Assembly: GCF_001275385.1 (NCBI RefSeq)
Contig: NZ_LGIW01000015.1
Span: 620,001 to 684,000 of the forward strand
Length of the DNA: 64,000 nt
DNA from: Exiguobacterium sp. BMC-KP
Lineage (GTDB): Bacteria > Bacillota > Bacilli > Exiguobacteriales > Exiguobacteriaceae
Direction: 5' to 3'
A model generated the notes under the pieces. It saw only the letters and a program-made list of their open reading frames with translations, was not told where the DNA came from and ran no database searches. The translations under genes were made by a program, and so were the position numbers. Of this stretch, positions 25,415 through 34,322 are shown piece by piece; position 1 is the first letter of the stretch; each line of letters opens with the position of its first letter.

Positions 25415-25633
25415 CATATAATGCTTTCGTTTGTATAGCTTATACTCGATCCATGTCCAAATACGAGTTGCTAAATAGATATCGCCGATCGCACCGATTG
25501 CCATTATGATCAACATGAGAATGCCACTCGTATCAAAAGCAAGTAAGGGTTCGAAAATCGTAAAGATGACAGCTAACACAAGTGGGATCGTGATACCGAT
25601 CCAGATGGAAGAAAATAAGACAGACTTCCACAT
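25412..25633 (-). CDS. Small membrane protein
   Basis: This 73-residue protein has two membrane helices (about residues 5-28 and 34-58) and a basic tail YKLYKRKHYM. ATG at 25633 has AAAGG 9 bp upstream; an ATG nine bases earlier is possible. Family not recognised. The stop lies at the shared terminator. Confidence 0.6.
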   Translation of the reverse strand: MWKSVLFSSIWIGITIPLVLAVIFTIFEPLLAFDTSGILMLIIMAIGAIGDIYLATRIWTWIEYKLYKRKHYM

Positions 25634-25824
25634 TCGAATCATCCTTTCTCGTAAATGGTTTTTTTTAGTATATCAAATAATGAGCAGGTAAAATGGAGAT
25701 ACATAATAGAAGGTGAAATGGATTGATGGGATTTGGAACAAAACGACGTTCGTAAATCCGGATGTACGGTTAACCGACTATTTTGTTCCGCCACCTAATC
25801 CAATAAAGGTAATAAACAAACCAA

Positions 25825-26058
25825 CTATGATGGCGATAGCAAGTACGATGTTTTGATATAGACCAGCCGGAAAAAATCAACGATGAAAAGTAGTAGAAAG
25901 AGTGACGCAACAATCAGTCGTGCATCTCGCACGGAAGAATCTAACGTACGCCATTTGATGAAAAGTAAGGTGTACGCTAAAGGTGCTAATAAATAAGAAA
26001 TCATGAAAAAAGGAACTCTTTTTAAATAAAAAGGTAAAAACTCTTCAGAATTTTGCAC
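25825..26058 (-). CDS. Small membrane protein, probably truncated by a frameshift
   Basis: This 77-residue product starts at GTG with GGAGGG 6 bp upstream and has two helices (18-33 and 46-64). After a run of six T (25877-25882 region) the other frame reads FFPAGLYQNIVLAIAIIVGL and continues FITFIGLGGGTK to a stop at 25778, which looks like the genuine third helix. One extra T in the run would restore a 93-residue protein. Either a real frameshift or a homopolymer sequencing error. Family not recognised. Confidence 0.6.
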   Translation of the reverse strand: MQNSEEFLPFYLKRVPFFMISYLLAPLAYTLLFIKWRTLDSSVRDARLIVASLFLLLFIVDFFRLVYIKTSYLLSPS

Positions 26059-26206
26059 GCCTATCCCTCCAAGATTTTTCTTTATATATTACCATGTAGA
26101 AAAAATTAGTGGATGAAACTTAATAAAGGAAAATATCGTACTGAATAAGTATATAATACATAAATGGATTCTAATAATATAATGTCATATATTGGAGGGT
26201 GTTCCT

Positions 26207-26464
26207 ATGATATTGGCACTCCTTGGTCTTAGTATCGGATTAGTTACATTGACGTTCGGTATCTATTTCATCCGCTCAAAGTATGCGGAAAAGACACCGC
26301 TAGCGGGACATGCGGATAATGTTGACAATAGTGAGTCATTCCTACTAGGTATCATTCTGTCAATTGGCGTCATCCTATTTTGTTCGTTGACCGTCAGACA
26401 TTACGGTTACGTCTGTATATTAGGCGGACTGTTCATTCTATATGGTGTCAGCGCGGCATGGTGA
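26207..26464 (+). CDS. Small membrane protein
   Basis: This 85-residue protein has three hydrophobic segments (residues 2-20, 45-62 and 68-84). GGAGGG lies 7 bp before the ATG. It is the first of a run of membrane proteins (26.2-28.2 kb) on this strand; function unknown. Confidence 0.62.
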   Translation: MILALLGLSIGLVTLTFGIYFIRSKYAEKTPLAGHADNVDNSESFLLGIILSIGVILFCSLTVRHYGYVCILGGLFILYGVSAAW

Positions 26465-26507
26465 AATCTATAGGAATGTAGAAAGCAAGATAAAGGGAGC
26501 TCAAATC

Positions 26508-27152
26508 ATGATTCAATTACTAAAACAAGTCGACGATCGTGTGTATCACATCGTCTTTCACCAAGAAGGCCGCACCTTATTCTGTCGGGAAGGCGTTGCT
26601 CGTAGAGAACAGGCGATTGATAGTCCAGATATGATGGAAAGAAATGAGGAGTCTACGACGAAGCGAATCGTCTTCAAGAATCCCTTGATCGCGTATCGTC
26701 AGAAAAAAACGTGGGTCCGTGAAAAATTAGACGATGGATACATCCGGTCTCCTTTTGCTCTGTCTGAAACGATGGATTTTCGAGCCGACCGACGCATCAT
26801 AAAGTTGCGTATTTTAAGCGCTTTATTGATCTTGTTCAGTGGATTACTGACGCTGACTGATATCTTGCCGATTCCGGGATACATAACACTCGTCGTTCTG
26901 ATGATTTTCTGGCCGATTGATCTCGAAGGGAAATCTGCACGTACTCGTATGTATCGCTGGTCAGGAGCACTTTTCATGTTCGCGTTAGCGGGCTCATCAA
27001 AAAACTATTTATCACCGATCAATCTCTCGATTAACGGAGTGGTCTGTCTCATCTCAGGATTCATTCTCCTTCTGTTTGCGACAGAACAATTAAAAGAACT
27101 AGCGACGAAAGGAATCACGTATCATGACGAATCAACAAACGAAGGTGATTGA
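26508..27152 (+). CDS. Membrane protein with N-terminal cytosolic domain
   Basis: This 214-residue protein has a soluble N-terminal half (1-100) with a strand-rich start DRVYHIVFHQEGRTLFC and then four hydrophobic segments (about 107-125, 128-145, 158-174 and 180-198). GGGAG lies 8 bp before the ATG. Its 3' end overlaps the next gene by 29 bp. The two proteins share the same layout (short beta-rich domain, then helices) and may be diverged paralogues; family unknown. Confidence 0.65.
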   Translation: MIQLLKQVDDRVYHIVFHQEGRTLFCREGVARREQAIDSPDMMERNEESTTKRIVFKNPLIAYRQKKTWVREKLDDGYIRSPFALSETMDFRADRRIIKLRILSALLILFSGLLTLTDILPIPGYITLVVLMIFWPIDLEGKSARTRMYRWSGALFMFALAGSSKNYLSPINLSINGVVCLISGFILLLFATEQLKELATKGITYHDESTNEGD

Positions 27153-27804
27153 ACTTAAGCGAGACAATGGTCAAACGACCGATTACTGGGTCAGTTACCG
27201 GATGGGGCGTACGCTTTACCAGGTATCCGTGCAAGAACAAGCAGATGGTCAAACGAATGAAGGGGAGATCATCAAAGAACGTTTTCCGTTCTACTTCGGG
27301 ATGAAAAAACGGATGCTCGAGTTAGCAGAAGAGAGAGAAGCACTTGGTTTTCGACCGTTGACCGAAGAAGAAAAGGCAGCATACGTCATCGAGGAAGAAG
27401 AATCGCAGCTTGATGCCGCTTTCTTCAAGCCCGCTATTCGATACGCTTGGTTGATGCTTGCTCTTGGCATCCTCCTGTTTCTCCTTCCTTCACCGATCCT
27501 AAATGGACTTGCATTCGGACTCGGCTTATATGTCTGGTATGAGACGTTCGGACAGTCGGGAATGCCGCGTAACTATCAAAGGTATTTTCACGGGATGCTT
27601 GCGGGATTGACGATCTTACAGGTACTATCGGCGCTAGAGTTCGAGCGCGTCGCGCAACCGTACTATGCGACGATTTGTGTGATATCCGCGATTGTGTTGG
27701 TTCTGCTCATTGTGCAGCATCGTTTGAAAGAAACCGATCACATCGGTCAGGACAAAAGTGTTCGAGTCAGGAAAATCAGAGACTATCCTGATGCCGATCT
27801 TTAA
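27124..27804 (+). CDS. Membrane protein, probable diverged partner of the preceding gene
   Basis: This 226-residue protein has a soluble N-terminal part (1-98) with SYRMGRTLYQVSVQE and an acidic stretch EEEKAAYVIEEEES, followed by four hydrophobic segments (about 101-117, 120-137, 150-168 and 180-198) and a charged tail. It starts inside the preceding gene, implying translational coupling. Function unknown. Confidence 0.65.
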   Translation: MTNQQTKVIELKRDNGQTTDYWVSYRMGRTLYQVSVQEQADGQTNEGEIIKERFPFYFGMKKRMLELAEEREALGFRPLTEEEKAAYVIEEEESQLDAAFFKPAIRYAWLMLALGILLFLLPSPILNGLAFGLGLYVWYETFGQSGMPRNYQRYFHGMLAGLTILQVLSALEFERVAQPYYATICVISAIVLVLLIVQHRLKETDHIGQDKSVRVRKIRDYPDADL

Positions 27805-27910
27805 AAGCTGATTCACTTACTTTTTAGAAGACATTTAGACTTTACGATGCTGTAAAATATAGGTATCACGTGCGTTATTTTAGTCAGTCCACTAAAAAGG
27901 AGGGTATGTC

Positions 27911-28219
27911 ATGGACGTCATTCCGAACGATCAATATATCTTAGAACTGATCTTACTTATCTGGGCGATTGGTGCACTCGTCATCATCATCACCCAAGCG
28001 CGGAACACCAAAAGTTTAAAAGCGAGTTTATTACGAGGTACAGTCGTGAATCTAGCATATACAGTCGTTATTTCTTTGACGTGGTTTTACGCAATAGCCA
28101 CGGATGGATTTAGTCAGGTATTAGGCGTGTATTTCTTTGCAGGAATATTTTTGATTCTCGAAATTGTATTATTTATTGTTCTCTTACTCGTCAAACGTAA
28201 AAAATTAGCGATTTCTTAA
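27911..28219 (+). CDS. Small three-helix membrane protein
   Basis: This 102-residue protein has helices at about residues 10-29, 43-63 and 72-95 and a basic end VKRKKLAIS. AAAGGAGG lies 8 bp before the ATG. Not recognised. Confidence 0.65.
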   Translation: MDVIPNDQYILELILLIWAIGALVIIITQARNTKSLKASLLRGTVVNLAYTVVISLTWFYAIATDGFSQVLGVYFFAGIFLILEIVLFIVLLLVKRKKLAIS

Positions 28220-28273
28220 GAAGTAAATGAAGTTCAAGGAACGGTTAATAAGAAGATTTAGTTTACATAATGA

Positions 28274-28310
28274 AGTAGGAAACGACATGGAGCGTTCCCT
28301 ACTTTTTTGT
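28274..28310 (+). terminator. Rho-independent terminator
   Basis: GTAGGAAACG pairs with CGTTCCCTAC (imperfectly) and is followed by TTTTTT. The rest of 28220-28545 is AT-rich upstream region of sstT; no riboswitch was recognised there. Confidence 0.75.
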
Positions 28311-28545
28311 AATTATGCAATCGATTGCATTCGTATACTCTTTTAACATCCAGGAAAAGGAATCTTACTTCTTGCAAAAAACTAGTTTTTATTTCACGCG
28401 ATTTATGCAAAAATAGAACACAACAAACTGCGAGAATTTTTAGAAAAGTGAATGACTAGACTATTCATCTATATGAGTAGAAGAGAGAAGTCATCGTTTT
28501 TCGAATTCTAAATACTTTATTTTTTGAAAGCCTGGAGGGGAATGT

Positions 28546-29817
28546 ATGAAATTGTTGAAGATGTGGAACCAAATCAGTTTAGTGAAACAAATCGCGATCG
28601 GCTTAGTTGTAGGAATTATTTTAGCCCTCACGATTCCTGAAGCGGCGAAATCCTTGACCATTTTTGGGACTCTGTTTATTTCCTCCCTGAAGGCAGTCGC
28701 GCCGATCTTGGTCTTTTTCCTTGTCATGGCTTCGATCGTACAGCATAAAAAAGGCCAGCAAACGAACATGAAGTCAATCATTTTCTTATATCTGCTCGGG
28801 ACATTCCTAGCGGGAGCTATTGCGGTCATCATCAGTTTCCTGTTCCCAGTGAACATTCGATTGACAGAAGGTGCAGAACAATTAGCTGCTCCGGGGAATA
28901 CGGTTGAAGTTCTTCAGAAACTCGTCTTGAACATGGTTGATAATCCAGTCAATGCGCTCATTCAAGCGAACTACATTGGTATTTTGACTTGGGCGATCGT
29001 ATTAGGACTCGCCTTAAAGAATGCTTCCGACACGACGAAGACGTTCATCTCGAACTTCTCTGACGCCATTGCGAAGATGGTCGGATGGGTCATCAAATTG
29101 GCACCTCTTGGTATCATGGGAATCGTCATCGGTTCGGTTACGGAAAACGGTCTTTCTTCGTTACTTGATTATGGGAATTTATTATTAGTATTGATTGGCA
29201 CGATGCTTGTCGTCGCACTCATTGTTAATCCACTCATCGTGTTCATCAACGTTCGTCAAAATCCATATCCGCTCGTCTTTAAATGTTTACGTGAAAGTGG
29301 AATCACAGCCTTCTTTACACGAAGTTCGGCTGCGAATATCCCGGTCAACATGGAGCTATCTAAGAAGCTTGGACTTGATAAAGAGACGTATGGTATCTCG
29401 ATTCCACTTGGTGCCACGATCAACATGGCGGGAGCTGCCATCACGATTACGGTTCTAACGCTCGCTGCGGTCAATACGCTCGGTATTCAAGTTGATATTC
29501 CGACGGCCATTATTTTAAGTGTTTTAGCTGCAGTTTGTGCATGTGGTGCGTCCGGTGTCGCTGGAGGTTCGCTTCTCTTGATTCCTCTCGCATGTAGCTT
29601 GTTCGGGATTCCGAATGATATTGCGATGCAAGTCGTAGCTGCTGGTGTTCTAGTTAGTGTATTACAAGATTCATTCGAGACGGCACTGAACTCGTCAACA
29701 GACGTCTTGTTCACTGCGACAGCCGAATATCGAAAACGACTTAAACAGGGCGAAACGCTCTCCATCAATCGTCAGTCAATGAACGAAGAAGTGACGGAAA
29801 AAGTCGTCAACGGTTAA
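28546..29817 (+). CDS. sstT: Serine/threonine:Na+ symporter SstT
   Basis: This 423-residue dicarboxylate/amino acid:cation symporter (DAACS) imports L-serine and L-threonine with Na+. It has eight membrane helices and two re-entrant hairpins. Family hallmarks are the serine-rich [13 protein letters not shown] in hairpin 1, [13 protein letters not shown] in helix 7, and [14 protein letters not shown] in hairpin 2, then [14 protein letters not shown], all as in SstT. GGAGGGG lies 6 bp before the ATG. A strong terminator follows. Confidence 0.93.
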   Translation: MKLLKMWNQISLVKQIAIGLVVGIILALTIPEAAKSLTIFGTLFISSLKAVAPILVFFLVMASIVQHKKGQQTNMKSIIFLYLLGTFLAGAIAVIISFLFPVNIRLTEGAEQLAAPGNTVEVLQKLVLNMVDNPVNALIQANYIGILTWAIVLGLALKNASDTTKTFISNFSDAIAKMVGWVIKLAPLGIMGIVIGSVTENGLSSLLDYGNLLLVLIGTMLVVALIVNPLIVFINVRQNPYPLVFKCLRESGITAFFTRSSAANIPVNMELSKKLGLDKETYGISIPLGATINMAGAAITITVLTLAAVNTLGIQVDIPTAIILSVLAAVCACGASGVAGGSLLLIPLACSLFGIPNDIAMQVVAAGVLVSVLQDSFETALNSSTDVLFTATAEYRKRLKQGETLSINRQSMNEEVTEKVVNG

Positions 29818-29845
29818 TCAGCTTTACAATCATCATGATCAAAAT

Positions 29846-29880
29846 AAGAAAAGGCATCCTAGCTGAGGATGCCTTTTCTT
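29846..29880. terminator. Bidirectional terminator after sstT
   Basis: AAGAAAAGGCATCCT pairs with AGGATGCCTTTTCTT around AGCTG, giving A- and T-rich flanks in both directions. Confidence 0.9.
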
Positions 29881-29889
29881 ATAGACCGT

Positions 29890-30276
29890 TTAACCTTCTC
29901 CTAAAGCAACATATTTTTTTAATTTCCCTTTGAAACTTACTAACAGAATGTCATTTCTTTCTTTAGTAGAGTATATGACGGTCCCCTTAGAGAGTTTCGT
30001 AGCAGTCCCATTATCAAAATCGTCTTTATCAGAAGTCATTCTTTTAATTTCTCCAACTTTTTTATTCTGAGTGACTTCGGTTTTCTCTGTCCATTCTACA
30101 TCCGATTTGTAGATCGTATCATTGAATTGAAAAATGTCGGCAGTAGAATCTTCGCCCAATACTTCTGATGCCGTCGGTTTTTCACTAGTGCTTTGCATGT
30201 CACTTTCATTACTACAAGCAGCTAACATCCATACAGATATAATCGAGAAAGCGCATAATAAAACGACTTTTTTCAT
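29890..30276 (-). CDS. Small lipoprotein
   Basis: This 128-residue protein has a lipoprotein signal peptide with lipobox LAAC (Cys at 21), a Ser/Thr/Glu-rich linker (22-48) and a small beta-rich domain (IFQFNDTIYKSDVEW to KKYVALGEG). It is anchored outside the membrane. The domain is not recognised; small Bacillota lipoproteins of this shape are common. Confidence 0.68.
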   Translation of the reverse strand: MKKVVLLCAFSIISVWMLAACSNESDMQSTSEKPTASEVLGEDSTADIFQFNDTIYKSDVEWTEKTEVTQNKKVGEIKRMTSDKDDFDNGTATKLSKGTVIYSTKERNDILLVSFKGKLKKYVALGEG

Positions 30277-30428
30277 GACATAACCTCTTTTCCATTTTTG
30301 TATATCTCTATCTCTTATGATGTATTATTTCATTTTTATGAATAGAACGTAAGTTAATAAATGAGTATACCTTATTTATCCTCCAATCGAATTCGCATAT
30401 TATTAATATTTTGTGATTAATACATACC

Positions 30429-30464
30429 AAACCCCCTCATTTCAATCACGAAATGAGGGGGTTT
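30429..30464. terminator. Terminator downstream of psd
   Basis: Perfect 15-bp stem AAACCCCCTCATTTC/GAAATGAGGGGGTTT with a 6-nt loop. Confidence 0.85.
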
Positions 30465-30517
30465 CTACAAATGAAAAACTTTCAGTATTGAGAAATGAGA
30501 CTCTATCTTGGAGTGAT

Positions 30518-31294
30518 TCAGGGTAACCAGCGTCCGATTTGCTCACCCATCTGCACGCTGCGCTCGATGCCTGGTGACAGTTCAACGGTGTCTGGCGGCA
30601 AGACGAGGATAACGGTCGAACCGAACGAGAAGTAGCCGAACTCTTCTCCACGCTCTAGCAGTCGTCCTTGATGTGTTTGAACGATTGTATTGACGTTCAG
30701 TGCGCCGACCATGACATGTTCGATTGAGCGATGGTCTACTTGCAAGCGCGTGACGCGACGATAATTCCGCGTCAATGGATGTTTACTGAAACGAAGTCCC
30801 ATGTCATTGACAGGTGCCGATTCTCGCCCGAGCGTATAACTATTCGTGATTTCGCCAGTGATTGGAGAGTGCACACGATGATAATCGGTTGGACTTAAAT
30901 AGAAAATCAAGGCAACACCGTTCGCATAATCCTGCGCGCGCTCGGTCGATCCGATCAGTTCGGCAACAGTATAGTCTTGTCCTTTGATCGTAAAACGACT
31001 ATCTTCCGTTAACGCCGGAACGATTGAGAGCACAGCGTCGCTCGGACTGACGAAGGCATCTGGTGCTGATGCGATCGGTCGCATCCCGGGACGTAACTCA
31101 CGTACGAAACAGTCGTGTAAAGAAGTGAACGAATCGACAGGCTTAAGCGCTTGATCCGTTTGAATCTGATAGGTGCGAATGAATGGTCGAATCAATGGTT
31201 TACTATAGCGACTCATCGCAAATCGTTTCAAGGTATTGGCGACAACTGGTCTAGCATTTAAGTGGACGATTGTATCAAAGATGGCTTTCTTCAT
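30518..31294 (-). CDS. psd: Phosphatidylserine decarboxylase proenzyme
   Basis: This 258-residue enzyme converts phosphatidylserine to phosphatidylethanolamine at the membrane. The autocleavage motif that yields the pyruvoyl group is FGST near residue 230 (family L/F-GST); the conserved catalytic histidine segment is DYHRVHSPITGEI. N-terminal residues FVRELRPGMRPI are also typical. The length is that of short bacterial Psd. AAGGAG lies 9 bp before the ATG. No pssA is adjacent in the window. Confidence 0.92.
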   Translation of the reverse strand: MKKAIFDTIVHLNARPVVANTLKRFAMSRYSKPLIRPFIRTYQIQTDQALKPVDSFTSLHDCFVRELRPGMRPIASAPDAFVSPSDAVLSIVPALTEDSRFTIKGQDYTVAELIGSTERAQDYANGVALIFYLSPTDYHRVHSPITGEITNSYTLGRESAPVNDMGLRFSKHPLTRNYRRVTRLQVDHRSIEHVMVGALNVNTIVQTHQGRLLERGEEFGYFSFGSTVILVLPPDTVELSPGIERSVQMGEQIGRWLP

Positions 31295-31422
31295 GAGGTC
31301 AAACTCCTTTATTCGTTAATCTACTCCTCATGATACGGTCGAGTTCTTGTGATGGACGTAGTTGTTTTCTTAAGTTTGTCTTAATAAAAATACGTGCCGC
31401 TGACGCAACACGTGTGGGAGAA

Positions 31423-31734
31423 TCATGATTTTCGTGTTAGTAGATACAGCAATGGACCAAATGCACCAACCGCAAGCGTGATAATCGCCCAAAGTGGAAA
31501 ACTTCGTCCCGTACGTCGTGTATCGTGGCGTAGCCAAACGATGATGAAGAGCGCACAGAGAATGAGGTCGACGAAGATTTGAAGCGTTGCCGTATTTTTT
31601 GTCGCTTCAACGAAGATACCAAGCACACCAAAGTCAAGAATCGAAAAAACAGTTAGAATCGCAAAGGCAATCGTAATGAGGGCGATGAACGGTTTAGGAA
31701 TAACGTCCACGAACGAAGCATTTGAAGTCGTCAT
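31423..31734 (-). CDS. DUF2834-like membrane protein
   Basis: This 103-residue protein has three hydrophobic segments (about 15-35, 50-67 and 80-98) and the DUF2834-like pattern WLRHDTRRTGRSFPLW followed by GAFGPLLYLL. It is divergent from a TetR gene with shared palindromic operators, so it is the probable target of that regulator. Function unknown. Confidence 0.7.
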   Translation of the reverse strand: MTTSNASFVDVIPKPFIALITIAFAILTVFSILDFGVLGIFVEATKNTATLQIFVDLILCALFIIVWLRHDTRRTGRSFPLWAIITLAVGAFGPLLYLLTRKS

Positions 31735-31754
31735 AGGTGTTCCTCCTTAATAAA

Positions 31755-31793
31755 TGTAGTTGTTACTACAATTTAATGTATCATATACTACAT
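31755..31793. promoter_or_regulatory. TetR operator(s) between DUF2834-like and tetR genes
   Basis: TGTAGT-TGTT-ACTACA (31755-31770) is a perfect dyad; ATGTA-N8-TACAT (31776-31793) is a related second dyad. They sit in the divergent promoter region. A half-matching copy (ATGTAGTTAATGTTAGTA) recurs near 32688-32705. Confidence 0.65.
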
Positions 31794-31848
31794 TTTTTAG
31801 TCAATCCTCTTGAATGGTGTATGATAAAAAAGAAGGGGGACGATCGTA

Positions 31849-32406
31849 ATGGATAAGTTTGAACAAAAGCGACAAGATTATACGCATCACATCGCGCAAG
31901 CGACGTTAGCATCAAGCATCAAAGAGATGAGTCTGAAGAAGATGGCGACCGCTGCCGGAACGAGTGACCGGATGTTGATGCATTATTTCAAAGATAAACA
32001 GGACATCGAGACCGCCGTGTTGACTGCGATCAGCCAAGAGTTGATCGAACTATTGCAACAACCTGATTTGAAACTTGAGTTCACGGCATTCGTTCGTTTC
32101 TTACGACAGGCAATCGATGAGCCACGGATTAAACCATATTTGAATCTCTGGTTCGAAATCACCCATCTCGCAACGAGTCAGGGGGAGCCGTATACGTCGA
32201 TCACGCGGACGATCGGAGAATCATTCGACGACTGGATCAAACAGATCTATGTACCAGTAGAAGGAGAAGACGTTGCTAAACAAACAGCGTTACTATTTGT
32301 TTTCACGGAAGGACTCGTCGTCTTGAATAAGATTGGCTTAGAGGATCGGATGGACGCAGCAGTCGAAGCGATGATTGATCTACACGAAAGAGCACGAATT
32401 TCATAA
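31849..32406 (+). CDS. TetR-family transcriptional regulator
   Basis: This 185-residue repressor has an N-terminal helix-turn-helix (MSLKKMATAAGTSDRMLMHYFKDKQDIETAV, about residues 25-55) and a helical ligand/dimer domain with WFEITHLATSQ. The ligand is unknown. It is divergent from the DUF2834-like gene and shares the operators at 31755-31793. The last six bases overlap the convergent 89-residue gene. Confidence 0.85.
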   Translation: MDKFEQKRQDYTHHIAQATLASSIKEMSLKKMATAAGTSDRMLMHYFKDKQDIETAVLTAISQELIELLQQPDLKLEFTAFVRFLRQAIDEPRIKPYLNLWFEITHLATSQGEPYTSITRTIGESFDDWIKQIYVPVEGEDVAKQTALLFVFTEGLVVLNKIGLEDRMDAAVEAMIDLHERARIS

Positions 32407-32670
32407 ATCATCTTCGATTTCAATCCAGATTTGATAAAACATCTCTACTTGATAGAACATCTCTGCATCGAGTGGAACCATCGCGGTATGAACTCGGAAT
32501 TCAGGAACTTGCGCTAAATAAAAGGCAAGAATCGTAGCAACCTTAAAGTCTGGTGTACCATAACCAGTAATCGAACGACCGTGCATCTCATTCGCAATTG
32601 AGTCTGCCCAGACCTCGGCTTCACGTAACGTCTCGAACTGAAGCATCTCTTCCTTCCAACGAATCGACAT
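32401..32670 (-). CDS. Small hypothetical protein with internal 6-residue duplication
   Basis: This 89-residue protein is acidic, with FETLREAEVWADSIANEMHGRSI and an aromatic C terminus. An 18-bp tandem duplication (32432-32467) encodes a repeated EMFYQ block. ATG at 32670 was chosen because AGGAGG lies 8 bp upstream; the ATG at 32676 is too close. Not recognised. Confidence 0.62.
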   Translation of the reverse strand: MSIRWKEEMLQFETLREAEVWADSIANEMHGRSITGYGTPDFKVATILAFYLAQVPEFRVHTAMVPLDAEMFYQVEMFYQIWIEIEDDL

Positions 32671-32746
32671 CTTCATATCCTCCTCTAATGTAGTTAATGT
32701 TAGTATATGGAAGGAAAATACGATTGTTCAAGAAGGAGAATCAGTC

Positions 32747-34021
32747 ATGAGTCGTTTTGGAATTCAAAAAGAGTTGATCAATCCGCCACTCGGCGCAACG
32801 TTCATCGGTTATCACCGAGAAGTAGGTGTCGCAAGCATACACGATTCGCTCTATGTCACAGCGAGCATCTTTGAAAACAAGCAGACGACGTCGATCTTTG
32901 TCAGCATCGATAACATTGGTATGCTCGTTGCTGATACGGATGTCATTCGTGAAGGAATCGCACGTCGTCTGAATGTAGCAAAGGAACAGGTGACAGTCGT
33001 CTATACGCATACGCATTCTGGACCGGCGACAGCAGGGGATGAGGCGTTGATCGTCGCTTATAAAACGATCTTGACGCAACAAGTGATTGCGACAGCCGTT
33101 AAAGCAAGTAAAGCGATGCAGTCGGTTGAGATTGGTTGGGGTGTGACGCAGGGGAAACTCGGTGTCAATCGACGGGAAAAGAGAGACGGACAAGCAGTGA
33201 TGGGAACGGATCCCCTTGGCGTGACGGACGATCGAATCGGGACACTGTTGATTCGACGTGCCGATGATGGGTGTCTCGTCGGAGCCTTCGTTTTCTGTAC
33301 AGCGCATCCGAATGTCTTGAAATCAGACAGCATCGTCTTATCGAATGATTATCCCGGTGTCGCTCGAACGATGCTCGAACAGGCACTCGGCTGTCCTGTC
33401 GTAATTGTCCAAGGGGCGACGGGAAACGTTAATGCAAAATACCGTGGTGACATGGAAAGTCTAATGAAGATGGCGTTTACGCTCAGTGGTCACGTCTTAA
33501 CGACAATTCCAGACATATCGTATCAACGGTTAACGCACCACCGGATCCAGTCGGTCATTCACCCGATGCATTTATCAAAAGTCCCAGGCGTTGATGCGTT
33601 ACAGCAGATGGCAAGTTACGCTGAACAGACGTGGGGAGTCAGTGCAGCACGATGGTTGGCGTACGTACAAGAGAAATCAGGAACGTCATTAACGATTCCG
33701 ATTGAGATTCAGTTATTCGAGTTAAACGAGGGCTCGTTCTCGGGTATCCCAATGGAGCCGTTTTGTGAGACTGCATTACAAATCCAGCAGATCCGTCAAA
33801 CGGAACTCGCGTTTTTCGGAGGATATACGAATGGGTACCTCGGTTACTTACCGACAGCGGAAGAACATCCGTATGGTGGATACGAGGTGGCGATCAATCC
33901 TGTCGTCTACGGTCCAGTAACGGGACTTTGGATGCCGCCGATACCGGAAACTGCGAACGAAATCGTAGATCGTATCTTACAACTCTATGAAACGAACAAC
34001 AACCCGGATTCTCTCGTTTGA
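32747..34021 (+). CDS. Neutral/alkaline ceramidase-like protein
   Basis: This 424-residue protein resembles the N-terminal zinc domain of neutral/alkaline non-lysosomal ceramidases: HREVGVASIHDSLYVTA, then VYTHTHSGPA (metal/catalytic segment, about 86-95), CTAHPNVL and QGATGNVN. It lacks a signal peptide and the C-terminal Ig-like domain, so it is cytosolic and shorter than true ceramidases; in Bacillota such proteins may act on other amides. AAGGAG lies 7 bp before the ATG. Confidence 0.78.
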   Translation: MSRFGIQKELINPPLGATFIGYHREVGVASIHDSLYVTASIFENKQTTSIFVSIDNIGMLVADTDVIREGIARRLNVAKEQVTVVYTHTHSGPATAGDEALIVAYKTILTQQVIATAVKASKAMQSVEIGWGVTQGKLGVNRREKRDGQAVMGTDPLGVTDDRIGTLLIRRADDGCLVGAFVFCTAHPNVLKSDSIVLSNDYPGVARTMLEQALGCPVVIVQGATGNVNAKYRGDMESLMKMAFTLSGHVLTTIPDISYQRLTHHRIQSVIHPMHLSKVPGVDALQQMASYAEQTWGVSAARWLAYVQEKSGTSLTIPIEIQLFELNEGSFSGIPMEPFCETALQIQQIRQTELAFFGGYTNGYLGYLPTAEEHPYGGYEVAINPVVYGPVTGLWMPPIPETANEIVDRILQLYETNNNPDSLV

Positions 34022-34037
34022 AAGGTCGGGTTGTCGT
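34002..34037. terminator. Hairpin at the end of the ceramidase-like gene
   Basis: ACAACCCG pairs with CGGGTTGT across the stop codon, with no clear T tract; probable weak terminator. Confidence 0.5.
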
Positions 34038-34039
34038 GA

Positions 34040-34147
34040 TTACGATTTAATTTTTTTGATGAATCGGCGAAATACAACAACAAACCCCCATGTCAGTAGG
34101 GCGAATAAGAGAAGCGTAATGAGTAGGTTGGCAGATAGATGTAACAT
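34040..34147 (-). CDS. Single-helix membrane micropeptide
   Basis: This 35-residue peptide starts at ATG 34147 with GGAGG 6 bp upstream: hydrophobic helix ANLLITLLLFALLTWGFVVV, then a basic tail FRRFIKKIKS. The shape resembles type I toxins and other small membrane peptides, but no antisense RNA was demonstrated. It is convergent with the ceramidase-like gene. Confidence 0.5.
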   Translation of the reverse strand: MLHLSANLLITLLLFALLTWGFVVVFRRFIKKIKS

Positions 34148-34322
34148 CATAGACCTCCATAAATAGAGACAGCTGAATTTTCGAAATTTCGAATAATAAT
34201 AGAGTAACATAGTAATTAACAATATATAGGGAATTAATTTGTTGTTTTCTATATTTTTTTAATGATTTACTCATTATACGAACGAATAGTGATTTTATCC
34301 CATCCGAAAAGAGGGGAGTATT

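Noticed and set aside
28310-28545. Possible riboswitch upstream of sstT
   Set aside because: AT-rich with no terminator/antiterminator pair or known conserved core; probably an ordinary promoter region.
32741-33307. Reverse-strand open frame of 188 codons across the ceramidase-like gene
   Set aside because: Antisense to a well-supported gene, composition rich in Arg/Cys/His typical of shadow frames.
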